Below, in pieces: positions 52,304-62,983 of a stretch of DNA of 64,000 nt (position 1 is its first letter; every line of letters begins with the position of its first letter). This DNA comes from Cyanophora paradoxa (lineage: Eukaryota; Glaucocystophyceae; Cyanophorales; Cyanophoraceae): positions 124,001 through 188,000 of the forward strand of contig QPMI01000621.1 in NCBI GenBank assembly GCA_004431415.1, read 5' to 3'. Both the position numbers and the translations under genes were made by a program. Below the pieces are notes generated by a model. That model saw only the letters and a list, made by a program, of their open reading frames with translations, ran no database searches and was not told the origin of the DNA.

Positions 52304-55300
52304 CTAGCGGGCGAAGCCAGAGGAGCGGGAGGAGGAGGGGGCGAGGGGCCGGATGGAGGGGGAGGAGTTGAGGCGGGGCACGGGGAGGGGCGGGGGCGAG
52401 GGGATGTCTGCGGAGACCTGGCCCCGCGTGACGGCCGCGATGGCGTCGGCGATGGATGCGCCGAAGGCCTGCGCCGCCACCGAGGAGAGCCCGCCGGGGA
52501 CCGGGGCAGAGGGGGCGCCCGGCTCGCTGCGGGAGGACTTGCCGCTCTTCGGGCTCCCCGCCTGCGACGAGGCCGCCGAGCGGGCCGAGGGCGTGCTCAG
52601 CGCCGACCCCGAGGTGCCCCGCAGCGACGACGAGGCCGGGCGGGCGCCGGCGCCGGAGGCGGAGCCCGTGGGGGGCCGGCCCAGCGAGGGGTTGGAGGCC
52701 GGGGCGGGCCCCGCGGCGGAGGAGAAGGAGGCCGAGGGGCTGCTCCCGCTGCTGAACTTCTTCTTCGAGAAGGACTGGAACGGCTGCTGCGAGGAGGCGG
52801 AGGGGGCCGAGGCGGCGGCGAGGCTCAGGCCGCCGCCCGCCCCCGACGCCCCGTGCTGCGGGTACTGGCCCTTGGCGCCCGTGCCCGTCGCCCCCGCGCC
52901 CGCCGCCGCGGCCGCCGCGGCGGCCGCCCCCGGCACTGCGATGTTCTTCCGCCCGTTCACGCACTGCGCGGCGGCGGCGGCGCGGCGTCAGAACGCGCCT
53001 ACGCGGAGAAAAGAAAAGAGGGGGGTACACCTGCTTGGCCTGGCCGAGCTCGACGGCGCGGACGTGCGTGCCGAACTCCATGGAGCGGCGCACCTCCTCC
53101 GCGTTCTCCTCCTCGGGGTTCACGTGCAGGAACATAGCGACCTTCGCGTCCCCGCCTGCCCGAGATTCGATCCGGGATTTGATCTCGGATGGATTTGATC
53201 CGCGCACCGAGGGAGTCGGAGAGGAGCTCGGTGAGGCGGGAGCGGTGGAAGGGGACGGGGGGCGGGGCGACGGAGGTGCGCGCGGCGGCGAGGGCGTCGA
53301 AGCAGGCGGCGAGGGCGCCGAGCGAGGCGTTGATGTGGTCCGCCTCCACGAGCTGCTGGCCCCGCGCGTGGCTCCGCGAGACCTCCTCCGAGCCGGCGAG
53401 GTCGATGAGGGAGAGCTTCCCCGCGTAGCGGTCCCCCGTCACGCGGTGCCGCCCCGAGACGTGCACGGTGAGGACCGTGTGCGAGCGCGACGAGTGATCG
53501 TTCAGCTCCGTCGCCGCCATCACGCGGAACACGTTGCCTGCGCGCATGGATCGAATCAGGTCGAGTCGGGGCGGGCGGAAGGCACGAGGGAGAGGTCGGA
53601 TCAAATCGGCTCGAACCGATGGTCATGACGTTGACGATGTCGTCGACGGTGTTGACGGCCATCGTGAAGGCGCCCGGTACGGTCACGGTGCCGTCCGGCA
53701 GCCGCTGGATCGTCAGCCGCTTCGGCGGCCCGCCGTCCGTGTCCGCCAGCAGGTCCCTCACCTGAGGCGAAGAAAAAGAAGGGGACGTTAGAGAGAAAGA
53801 AAGAGAGAGAGAGAAAGAAGGGAAGGCGCGCCTCGTCGCAGTAGATCTCGACCATGGAGACGGTCATCTCGTACTGGTAGTCGATCTTGCGCTCCGCCTC
53901 GATCGTCTTGACCAGCTCCGTGAGCGAGCGGAAGTTGACGCCGCGGTTCTCGACGGGCCCGACCATCGTGTACGTCTTGCCCGAGCCCGTGCACCCGTAC
54001 GCGAAGACGCAGACGTTGTACCCGTCCAGCACGGACGTGATCAGCGGCTGCATGTCCTCGAAGATCGTCTGCTGCAGCGTCTCCGGCCCAAAGACCCGGT
54101 CGAACTCGTAGCTCGCCATCTGCGGGCGGAGCGCTTCCGTCTCAGCCGCCACTCTCAGAGGAAGATTCGATTCGGATCAGATTCGTCGCGCCTTCCCGTT
54201 GCCCAGCGCGAGGCTGAGCTCGGCCTCGTCGCAGACGCTGACGCAGCTCTTCGCCTGCAGCCGGACCATCTCAGAAGGGGGCGGCAAAGAAGGCGGAGGG
54301 GAGGGGTGGGGGGGGAGGCGGGGTGGGGGGGGGGGGATGGATCAGCCGTACCCCGGAGAAAGTCGGCCGCACGCGCGTGTAGACGCGGACGTTGCCTGAG
54401 GAAGGGCAAAGGGGACGGGGGATCGGTCGCCCGCGGGGGGCCCAGATCTGCACACCCCCAAAGGAAAGAAGCGCGTACCCCGCAGCTCCTGAAGCTTGTT
54501 GTAAAGCTTGCGGCGCTCCGTCATCTCCCTCCGGAGTCTGTGGGTACCCGAGTGCGTGAGCCGGGGTACGTCCGCGTGCAGGGGGCGGGGGTACGGCACA
54601 CCGCTGGACAGTGGCCTCGCGCTCGGCCTGCTCCTTCTCCAGGCTCGTCGCCAGGCGGTCGACCTGCGCGGGACGTCGTACCCCATTCTCTCGCCCCGCG
54701 CCCCGCTTCGTTCGCACCTCGCCGCGGAGCTCGGAGGCCATGGCGTCGCGCTCCTGCTGGAGGGCGGCGGCGTGCCGCCGGACGGCGTCGGCCGCCTTCA
54801 TGCGCGCCTGCTCGAGCTCCCGCGCGAAGTTCGCCGAGAGCTCCGCCACCGACCGCTCCAGCTTCGCCCGCTCCGCCGAGAGCGCCTGTACCCCGGAGGC
54901 GTCAAGGGGGAGGGGGGGGGGAAGCGCCGGGCCGGGCCGGGCGGAGTCGGGCCGGGCCGACCTTGGCGGCGGCGCTGGTCATGATGAGCCCGCGGCCGAG
55001 CTTGGCGTGCTTGCGCTTCCACTCCTCGACCTGCGCGGGGTGTCGGCGTCAGGCCGGACTTCGGGAGGGGGAGGAAGGAAGAAGGGAAAGGAAGGAAAGG
55101 GAAGGGAAGCTCGAGGGGGGCGGCGGGCCTGGCTCATGAGCTGCATGTTCTGCTCGTGGGCGCGGTTCTGGGCGCCCTTCGCGTCCTGCTGAGCGTGCGC
55201 CACACGCGTCTCGAGCTCCCGGGACCGGCTCTGCGGAGGCGGAGGCGCCGGCGCCGTGAGCGCCAGGCGCAGCAGAGGTGCGGGGGGGGCGGACCTGCTC

Positions 55301-55891
55301 GTTGCGGAGCTCGTTGAGCGCGGAGGCGACCTTCTCGGTGAGCACGACGCATTCCCGCTTGTACTCCTCCACCTGCTGCGCCGCCTGCCGGTTCTGCTCG
55401 TAGAGCTTCCGCTGCCCGTCCGTCATATCCTCCGAGAGGCGCGCCACGCGGGCTTCGAGCTCCCTGGATCGGGACTGCGCGGGCGAAAGGACCGCGTGGC
55501 GGGCGGGGAGTCAGCGCGCCGGGCGCCAACCGCCGCTGGGGCTGCCGCGTGGCGGACCTGCTCCGAGGCATTGTCGCGCTCGGCTGCCATCAGCTTCCGG
55601 CGTAGATCATCCAGCTCCCGCTCCATATCCTCGACTTTCTCGTTCAAGGCCTCCTCGTTCCGGATCGACAGCTTGAGGGCGTCGTTCGCAATTGTGAGGT
55701 TGTGGTTCGACCTCCGCAGGGCCATGCTAAGCGACGCCACGTATTCTGGCAGAGGAAGAAGCTGAAAGAAAGGTCAGAAGGGCCGCCCCCCGCTCGCGCG
55801 CTGCGCCCTCGCGTACATCTCGCTCTTGCGGGTCCGCCAGGGCGAAGAGCGGGCTGCCGGGGACCTCCATGCTCCTTTGAGTGTCTACCAT
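52304..55891 (-). CDS. Kinesin-14-type motor protein
   Basis: N-terminal coiled coil, then motor, then a disordered tail. The start at 55891 gives MVDTQRSMEVPGSPLFALAD. Coiled-coil exons read EYVASLSMALRRSNHNLTIA, MERELDDLRRKLMAAERDNA, SRSRELEARVARLSEDMTDG, SRSRELETRVAHAQQDAKGA and AKLERSVAELSANFARELEQ. The neck and motor follow: LRREMTERRKLYNKLQELRG, NVRVYTRVRP, then YEFDRVFGPETLQQTIFEDM. The P-loop is FAYGCTGSGKTYTM, switch I NDHSSRSHTVLTVHVSG and switch II LIDLAGSEEV, then HINASLGALAACFDALA and FHRSRLTELLSDSLG. The motor follows a coiled coil and the LQELRGNVRVYTRVRP neck, as in minus-end-directed kinesin-14. A tail of about 200 Ser/Ala/Pro-rich residues ends SSSRSSGFAR at 52304, longer than usual. 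All nucleotide-binding motifs are intact. Confidence 0.9.
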
Positions 55892-56229
55892 AGCTGTTCT
55901 GAACACGCCTCCCTTCAGGCCGAGCTGCGCCCCTCCTCGCTAGCTCTGTAGCTCCCACGCTCCTCTTCGGCCGTTATCGCTCCGAGTGCGCAGAAGGGCT
56001 TTTCGGCGGCACTACAAGCCGAGAATGCGAGTTTCGCGGGCTCGTGCGGGCTCCGCGAGGACTGCTTTTGAGACGTTGCGCCGATGTAGGCTGTACCCCG
56101 TTGCGGCCTCGTTCCGCGATTGGCTCGATCTGTCAGGTTAGAGCGATCGGGTCCCGCAGGCCGCCGCGCGCTCCCTTGCTAGCTCGCTCAGCTGCACACG
56201 CATACCGGTAGAAGAGTCGTTCCGACAGC
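55892..56229. promoter_or_regulatory. Bidirectional promoter region, kinesin and RING protein
   Basis: 338 bases between divergent start codons (kinesin 55891, RING protein 56230). It must contain both core promoters. No TATA box is obvious. Confidence 0.4.
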
Positions 56230-58163
56230 ATGGAAGCCGGCTTCGCGGCGCAAGCGCTTCGACCACACGTCAGCTTCGCTCCGGCCCCACTTGCTCCCGA
56301 TGCCCGCACGTACTGCGACGCTTCCTCGCGCCTCGGTTGGTTCCGTGGCGCGCCCTGCACTCCTGCAGGCGTTCAGGGCGCGCGGCGTGCGCCATTTGTG
56401 CGTGGGGCGCGGACGTTCGCCGCACGCCGCACCGCTCGACAGTTCCACATCGGAGGCGTCCTCTCGGCAACTGTTCCTCGGGCGAGCGCTCCCGAGCCTC
56501 GCCCTAAGCGGCGCTCCTCCGCGCTTCTCCTTTCCAGCGTGCTTGCCGCTGTGAAGAGCGTGCCGTGGCGCCGTCTCGCGCCGGTGCCCGTCATCGTCGC
56601 CATCGCGTACATCCTCGCCTCCCGCCGCGCAGCGAGTGCGCAGGCATCCCCTTTCTCGCTTACATTCGCTTCTCTCTCGTGCGGATTCATCGATACTCTA
56701 GCAGGCGCAGAGCCCCGCATGGTCCTCGTGCTCCGCGACGGGCTCGAAGTCGACGTGGCGTCGGGCTGCCTGGACCTGGATCTCGAGCCCTGCCAGCCCT
56801 CCGCGCTCGCCGCCCTGGCGCAGATCGCTCCCCTCGTTTGCTTCGGTAATCGCCTCATCGTTGTCGTTCCCTCGCTCCTGACCGGCGCGCCTCCGGATCC
56901 GCAGCTCTGATGCTCGTCGGGGTGGCCTGGCTCTTCCTGCGGCGGCGTACGCGGCCGGAGGAAAGCGCAGCGACAGCTGCCCAGGCCGAGCCACGAGGCG
57001 CCGTCACTGCGGCGGAGGCCCTGCGCGTGCGTGTCGCCACAACCCTCAATCTTCGAACGCCTTCGGCCCCCTCACCGCCTCTGACGCCCGCCGCCGCAGG
57101 AGCTGCAGCGGCTGCGGCACGCGCGCGGCCACACCGGCGGCCTGTGCGCCCTCTGCTTTGAGCGCGTCGCGCGGCCCTCCGACGGCACCCTCTTCTGCGG
57201 ACACAAGTGCGGGCCCTGAAGCATCACCCCCCTCCTCTCCCGCCCGCAACGTCCGCTGATGGCTACCGCAGCTTCCACCGCGCCTGCCTCGAGGAGCGGG
57301 GACTCGGGGGCGCCGCGGACCCCTGCCCCGCCTGCGGTGCCCCCGCCCCTTCAACCTCGCCCTCCAGAATCCGTCTGACGCGCCGGCACGCGCCGCGCAG
57401 GCGGCGCCGAAGAGGGCGAGAACGTGAGCGGCGCGTACCTCCGCCGCTCGCTCCGCGTGATTCGGGCGCGCCCCAGCCCTCGCCCCCTCGTCCCCGCCCG
57501 CCCGCCCGCCCTCCCTCCCACTCTGAGCCCGGGCGGGCGGGCGGGCAGGCGCGGCACGGGGAGGTGGGCGACGCGGCGGAGGCGGCGTTCCTGGCGGCTG
57601 ACTCGCCAGCCCTCTACGAGCCCCACTTGGACCTACTCGTACCCCCCTCGGCCCCGGTGCAGGAGCTCGCCGGGCCGGCGCCGCCGGAGTCGCCGCTGCT
57701 GGAGGACCGGGGCCCGTGTTCCGGCATCTGTGGGGATGTGGCGGGATTGGCGCTCACCGTCACCTCGTACGCTCTCGTGGCGTGGGCCGTGCGCGCCTTC
57801 GCGGGCTGTCCCGCCGGTGACATTGCCCTCGCCGTCGCCCCGGCCCTCGGCTTCGCGTCGGTCGCCGCCCTCCTCCTCGCCCGCCCGCGGCAGGCCTCCC
57901 GCGCCTCCCGCGTCGCCCGCGGCCTCCTCCTCACCCTCGTGCTCGCCACCTCGCCCCACGCGCCCGCCAAGGCCGGCCGCCTCTCCTCCGCCCTGTTCGC
58001 GGCCCTCCGCGTCTTCGTCCTATCCGCCCTCCTCCACGTCGCCGCAGGCGGCCTGCGGACGCGGCCGAGGCCGCCGCCGCCGCCGCCGCGCGCCGGCCGG
58101 GACGCAGGCGCCCCGTCCCCGTCCCCGTCCTCGGGGCCAGAGTCGAGGAAGAAGCCCGAGTGA
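56230..58163 (+). CDS. Multipass membrane protein with RING-H2 finger
   Basis: The start MEAGFAAQALRPHVSFAPAP leads, after a basic region, to one hydrophobic helix (LAPVPVIVAIAYILA). MVLVLRDGLEVDVASGCLDL and SALAALAQIAPLVCF then join across an intron (GTAATCG...CGCAG, 56847-56903) to ALMLVGVAWLFLRRR, a second helix. The next exons give ELQRLRHARGHTGGLCALCF and ERVARPSDGTLFCGH, joined in frame to NFHRACLEERGLGGAADPCP and ACGAP. This is a RING with C-x2-C, C-x-H, H-x2-C and C-x2-C, the H-x2-H type. Downstream come further helices (GDVAGLALTVTSYALVAWAV, IALAVAPALGFASVAALLLA, LLLTLVLAT, LFAALRVFVLSALLHVAAGG) and a Pro/Ser tail ending SRKKPE. It is inferred to be a membrane-bound E3 ubiquitin ligase; the organelle is unknown. 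If the first two exons belong to a separate gene, the RING gene would start at 56910. Confidence 0.65.
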
Positions 58164-59011
58164 CGCCCGTTCTCGGGGACCGGTCTCCCGGTCCTCCGGT
58201 ACCCCGGGCGCCGGCCCCGCCCGTTCCGGCCCGCCCCTCTCCAGAGCTGTAATTAGATCTGCGCGCGCGCGCGCCCGGCCCCGCGGCCGGCGCCGCTCCA
58301 GTCCGGTCGGCCCTCAAGCGCCTGCAGCCCCCCAGGGGCAGCTGCAGCGGCGCCGACCCTGCCAGCCGCAGCTGCATGCCGGCCTCGCGCTCGGACCCTA
58401 GCCTGGACCGCCCCTCCGGTCGATCCCGCCTTCGAATTCGAAATAATAATTCCCCGGCCTCGAGGCCCGAAACCTGGCGCCGCCGGGGGGCGCGGGCCGG
58501 CGCCGGCCCTTGGCTGCAGTGACGAATTTCGCTCGAGCTCTTGAATTAGCGGCTATGCCCACGATGCGTGTGCCGCGCCCGGGCCTCCGCCAGCGCCGCA
58601 GTACTTGTGCAATCCGATGATCAATTTGCAAGGGGGATACCGATCATCCGATGCCGCGGATCCAGTACTTCAGCTTAAGCTTAGTACTTAGTAGCTGCGG
58701 AGCTTAAGCGGGATCCGGGGACCGGGATCCGGAATTCGAACTCGGTCCGGAGTCCGGAGTCCGGATCCGGATGAACCTGATCGGATCGACCATTCATGAT
58801 TTCCGCATGTGCATGCGCGTGCGCATCGTCGACGGGCCGCGAGCTCCTAGTAAGCCTCCTACTAGTCTCCTAGGACGTTTCATCGGTTCCGCTGACGGCC
58901 GTTACGTGCGCTTAAGGGGCGTCGACCGTACGCGTCGGACGGCGACGTCGACTCGACCGGGTACCGTACGCGTCGAGGCCCCGAGCCTGGGCCCGAGGGA
59001 GTCGAGGCCTA
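58164..59011. other. Intergenic region, palindrome-rich
   Basis: No gene is seen. It has dense six-base palindromes (ggatccggatcc, gaattcgaa, gtcgac, gtacgcgtc) between 58640 and 58990, and poly-GC words after the RING gene. Confidence 0.45.
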
Positions 59012-59472
59012 TACCGTGTAACACAAAAATATGGCTGATCATGACAGATTTATGTCGTTATAAAACTTGGCCCTTCTCTTGGTGCTGGAGTAGACTAGAG
59101 GCTGTGGCCGGTAATTCACCACAAAATTCTCTTGGTGAAATATGACGCTCTGTGTCTTTCCTTTTTTATTGTCGATTTTGGCTCTTTGTCTTATCTTTCT
59201 TCGTGCTCTTGTCTTAGTTATTTTGCTTTTTTGTCTCTATGCCCCCTGGGCAGCCCCCGCAGTGCTGGTGTCTAGAGACTGTGGCCGGTAATTCACCAAA
59301 AAACAAAATGACGGTCCCAAATTATGTCGTCATGAAAATTTCAGGCTTATATGGGGCGGTTAATTGTATGGGGCGACTCACTGTACCCGTTTTATGACGG
59401 TCCCAAATTATGTCGTTAGATCATGTCCGAACCGACATAATTTGGTACCGACATAGTAAAGTGCCCGTCATA

Positions 59473-59832
59473 CTGTAGGAATGCTTAAATTGCCGCGTAG
59501 TTAAATTGCCGAATTCGACCAAAACTGGAATTGCCGTGGCGATAAATTGCGGGCTAGGAAAGTACCTACCCCACAAGCGCAGTGGTATAAGGTCGTGCTA
59601 CGACCTCCCGGATTCCCGGGTTCGGTTCCTGCTGTTTCCGCTACGTTGTACTTCGAATCCCTGTGATTCCCGATACCGTGACTTGTATCCTCGTTGTGTA
59701 CTACGAGTGGGCACGCCCACCGTAGATCTTTAAAAAAAAAAACAAGCAATTGCCGTAATGCTAAATTGCCGAATTCGGCCTCTCGGCAATTTACGGCAAT
59801 TCAAAACATCGGCTAAAAAAGCATTCCTACAG
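59473..59832. mobile_element. MITE with TA target-site duplication, inserted in the outer element
   Basis: CTGTAGGAATGCTT at 59473-59486 is perfectly inverted at 59819-59832 (AAGCATTCCTACAG), flanked on both sides by TA (59471-59472 and 59833-59834). The interior has many copies of AATTGCCG in both halves. The length is 360 bases including the SINE it contains, so about 195 without it. No coding sequence is present. Confidence 0.75.
59579..59741 (+). mobile_element. tRNA-derived SINE inside the MITE
   Basis: The head resembles a tRNA: an A-box-like gcgcagtggtataagg (59578-59593), then gtcgtgctacgac, then a B-box-like gggttcggttcc (59618-59629) about 40 bases on. A second ttcgaatccc lies at 59654. 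The element ends in an A-rich tail (59731-59742). The hexamer acaagc is present just before the head (59573-59578) and just after the tail (59742-59747), a candidate target duplication. The head cannot fold as a good tRNA, so this is not a tRNA gene. Confidence 0.6.
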
Positions 59833-60122
59833 TATTATTGTGTTATACGGTAGCTAGGCTCGCCGCGACTCGGCGAGTCGAGCAGGTGCATCACCGTGCA
59901 TGCGCATGCTCGCCGACTCGACGCCGAGTCGAGCAGGCCGCGCGCCGGGCGCACACGCCGCGCGTACCGTAGTACGTACGTACGTCTACCGTAGTACGTC
60001 TGCAGAGATCTAGAGCAAAGACAGCTTTCAGTTTAATTTGAGGCGCTGCGGAAGCATCGCGCATCGGGAGCTCGAGCAGATCCTGCAGCACATTTAAGTT
60101 TCAATTGCAAGCTTTGAAAAGA

Positions 60123-62983
60123 ATGGGCGTCGGGTCGTCGGTCAGCAGCTGGGGGAGCGCCGAGGCGTGCTCGGCGGCGGTCACCGGGACGGCCCTCTCC
60201 AACCTCGCTCTGGACCGCAAGGCCGAGCTCCAGGACTACCTCGACGTCTGCTCGGCGCCCGGGGCCACGCACTTCTCCTCCGTGAAAACGAAGCTCAGCG
60301 GCACGACGAAGGCCTGCGAGCCATGGCGCGCCCGCCCGCCGACGCCGCCCCGTCGACGTCGACGCCGACGCCCTTCGATTCTTTGCTGACTCGTGGTCAT
60401 CGATATATATATCGCGCGCGCAGCAAGGCGCTGTCGAAGGTCCAGACGTACAGCGCCCCCGACTGCGCTTCCAGCGGGCCGGCGCTCTACTCGAAGGTCT
60501 TCGAGGGGGAGCTCACGAACCAGGCCCTCGCGGACTCGTGCGGCGCCTCGGGCGCGGCGTACTACGCGTCGACCAAGGGCACGAACGGGGGCTCGGAGGT
60601 CACCTGCACAAAGTGGTGCGCCCGGCCAGCGCGCTCGCTCGCATAAAATTACAAATCTAAATGGATCCGAATTCGAAGTCTTCAGCTGAATATTTAATGT
60701 GCATCCACGTGCACGCGCGCGCAGCCCGGCGGTGACGGCGGTCTACTCGTACTCGAGCGCGGCGGCGTCGTGGAAGCCGGCCGTCTGCTCGCCGACGTCC
60801 GTGGCCGCCGTCAAGTACCACTACGGGGCCCTCCCCGCCGGGTCCCCCGAGCTCTCCGCCGACGTCGCCTGCGACCCCGAGGACTCGCACGCCTTCGCCG
60901 CCAAGGGGCTCAACGGCGGCACCTCCACCGCCTGCGCCCACTGGTCCGCCCGCTCCCCCCCCCCCCCCCCCCCCTCCCCTAAGCCTGAGACGCGGCACGC
61001 GCGCGCAGCCCGGCGCGCAGCATCGTGACGGCGTACCCCTGGGACAACTGCGAGGCCGCCGGCGCGGCGTACACCGCCGCGCGGGCCGAGAAGCAGGCCG
61101 GCGTGGACAAGCTCATGAGCAAGGGGCCGGAGCCGCTGCTGCTCGAGGACGTGGAGGTCCTCCAGAACGCGCAGCTCGCCGTGGACGCCCTCACGCGCGA
61201 GTTCGGCGCCCAGGCGCGGCAGCTCGACGACTTCAAAGACCCCGTGCGCATTATTATATATATGCTAAAAATTATATATCGATTCATATTAATGCTGAGC
61301 TTGGCCCTATGTACGTATACGTATGTATATCGCTGATCGCGGCGGACTCGCCGCGCCGCAGTGGTTGAACCTGCAGGGGGTTCTGTCCGCCGGCAGGCTG
61401 ACGGAGGGGGAGGGGAAGGAGCTGGTGCGGCTCGCTTCGGACCTGGCGGACGAGACGGACGGGAGCGCGCGGGTGAGCAGCTTCGACGGGACGGGCTGGG
61501 CGGAGCAGGCGGCGGCCATGGAGGCCGCCTGCCAGAACCTCTACACGGAGTTCCAGGGCTGGTGGGGCGGCCAGACGGGCCTCCTCTCCGCCGCCCGCTA
61601 CCAGTCCTTCCCCTTCAAGAGCGTCTCCGTCTCCAAGGGGACCTGGTGCGGTACCCGTCCCACACGCGCCCCCCCCCCTCCCCCCTTCCCCCCCCCAACC
61701 CGCCCCCGCCCCTCTTTCTCCCCCCACTCCCGGCCCCCTCCCCTCCCGCGCGTTCTCCTCCCGCCCCCTTCACCATCCTCTACCAGCCCCCCTTCCCCCC
61801 CCCCCCCCCCCCCCCCCCGGCTCTTCATCATCCTCTCCCAGCCTCCCACGCCGCCCGCCCCCGACCCCGGTCCCCCACCCTTTCACCTCCCCTTCCCCGA
61901 CCCTTCCCCGCCCTTCCTCCTCCTCCTCCTCCTCCTCCTCCTTCCTCCCTCCCTGCCCCCCCCCCCCCCCCCCCCCCAACCCTTATTAAGTTATTCAGAC
62001 TCCCTAACTCTGGCCCCGCCCCTTTCCGGACTTTCCGGAGTCCCCCGTCCCCACGCCGGCGCCCTGCACCGACGTCATATGCTTGCTGGGCCATGACCAC
62101 TGCCACCGCAGGCTTGGCAAGGAAGCTGCGTGCACGCCCTGGTGCGGATGCGCCCCTCGCCCCACCCCACCCACCCCCACCACCCACCCCACCACCCACC
62201 CTCACCCCACCCCCACGTTGATGTTGATATTATTCGGGGCGCCACGTGCACAGCCGCTGGAACAAGACCATTTACGAGTGCTACAAGGACTCGTCGTGCG
62301 GCACCAAGCTCTCGGAGTCCGATGCGCACAGCGGGTCCGCCCTATATATATATATATATAACATAGCTAGGCCTCGGGCCCCGCCTCGCCCGCCTCGCGA
62401 TATGGATCGCCCTGATGGCCGCCGGCGCCCTCAGCTGTGAGAGCCTCACAGCCGACGGCTCCAGGGCCTACTACGTAGTCGTACGCGCCCGGCCCCCGCA
62501 TGCGCACTAGTACTCGCGCACGCCTTTCGATTGGGCCAAGGCCGACGGGAGGGGCACGCGGGCAGCGCACGGAGAACTGCACGGCGTGGGGCGGCTGCGC
62601 GCAGGCGTCGCGCTCGCAGTGCTTCTCCTGGAACAAGCGGGACCACCTCGACAGCGATACGCAGGCAAGGCCGCGCGCGGCGCCATTCATATACGCAGCC
62701 GATATCGATGCCTCCGCGGCGCGCGCAGGAGACCGAGGAGGAGGAGGAGGAGGGGTGGGGGGCGGAGGTCGAGGGGGACCTGGAGGGGGTGGGCCTCGCC
62801 GCCGACAATCGCACCAATGATCGAGACGAGCTCCCTGGGGCTGCAACGGCCCACGCCACGGCCCGCGCCACGGCCCTCCCAGCGCCTTGCTCGCGCTCGC
62901 CGCCTGCGCCCAGGTGCGCATGCCCCGCGCCCCGCGGCCGGCCGCGGGCTCGGCGGCTTCTGCGACGGCCGCGGGCCTTCTGA
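60123..62983 (+). CDS. Modular Cys/Trp-rich protein, multi-exon
   Basis: Successive exons end in a similar C-x-x-W motif: TKLSGTTKACEPW (60270-60325), TNGGSEVTCTKWC (60580-60618), LNGGTSTACAHWS (60908-60945), FKSVSVSKGTWC (61615-61650) and GKEAACTPWC (62115-62145). Other exons read YLDVCSAPGATHFSSVK, ADSCGASGAAYYASTKGT, ADVACDPEDSHAFAAKG, a helical LLEDVEVLQNAQLAVDALTR, KELVRLASDLADETDGSARV, NKTIYECYKDSSCGTKLSES and NCTAWGGCAQASRSQCFSWN. The acidic ETEEEEEEGWGAEVEGDLEG may be the last exon (stop 62983). No signal peptide is visible at the Met used (60123), so an upstream exon may be missing. The repeated disulphide-type modules suggest a secreted or surface protein. The family is not recognised. 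Confidence 0.5.
61653..62110 (+). repeat. Intron of long C-rich low-complexity DNA
   Basis: The intron (donor GTACCC at 61652 after GTWC) is nearly all C with T. It has C runs of 24 (61795-61818) and 22 (61956-61977) and a TCC-repeat (61918-61945). It is the longest and most strand-biased intron in the window. Confidence 0.75.

Larger units (their letters stand above)
59012..59852. mobile_element. Non-autonomous TIR element (outer shell of a nested insertion)
   Basis: Left end TACCGTGTAACACAA (59012-59026) and right end TTGTGTTATACGGTA (59838-59852) are inverted copies with one mismatch in 15; the next bases (AAATA/TAATA) nearly match too. Both ends have TA at the border, consistent with a TA target duplication as in Tc1/mariner-type elements. 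The segment is AT-rich inside GC-rich DNA. Inside are repeated subterminal words: atgacggtcccaaattatgtcg (59310 and 59393), the inverted cgacataatttgg (59435), and two ctgtggccggtaattcacca copies (59100, 59279). No transposase is coded. Confidence 0.65.

Noticed and set aside
59576-59642. A tRNA gene
   Set aside because: A- and B-box-like words are present, but the acceptor stem does not pair and the anticodon arm has only a three-base loop. The A-rich tail and flanking duplication fit a SINE better.
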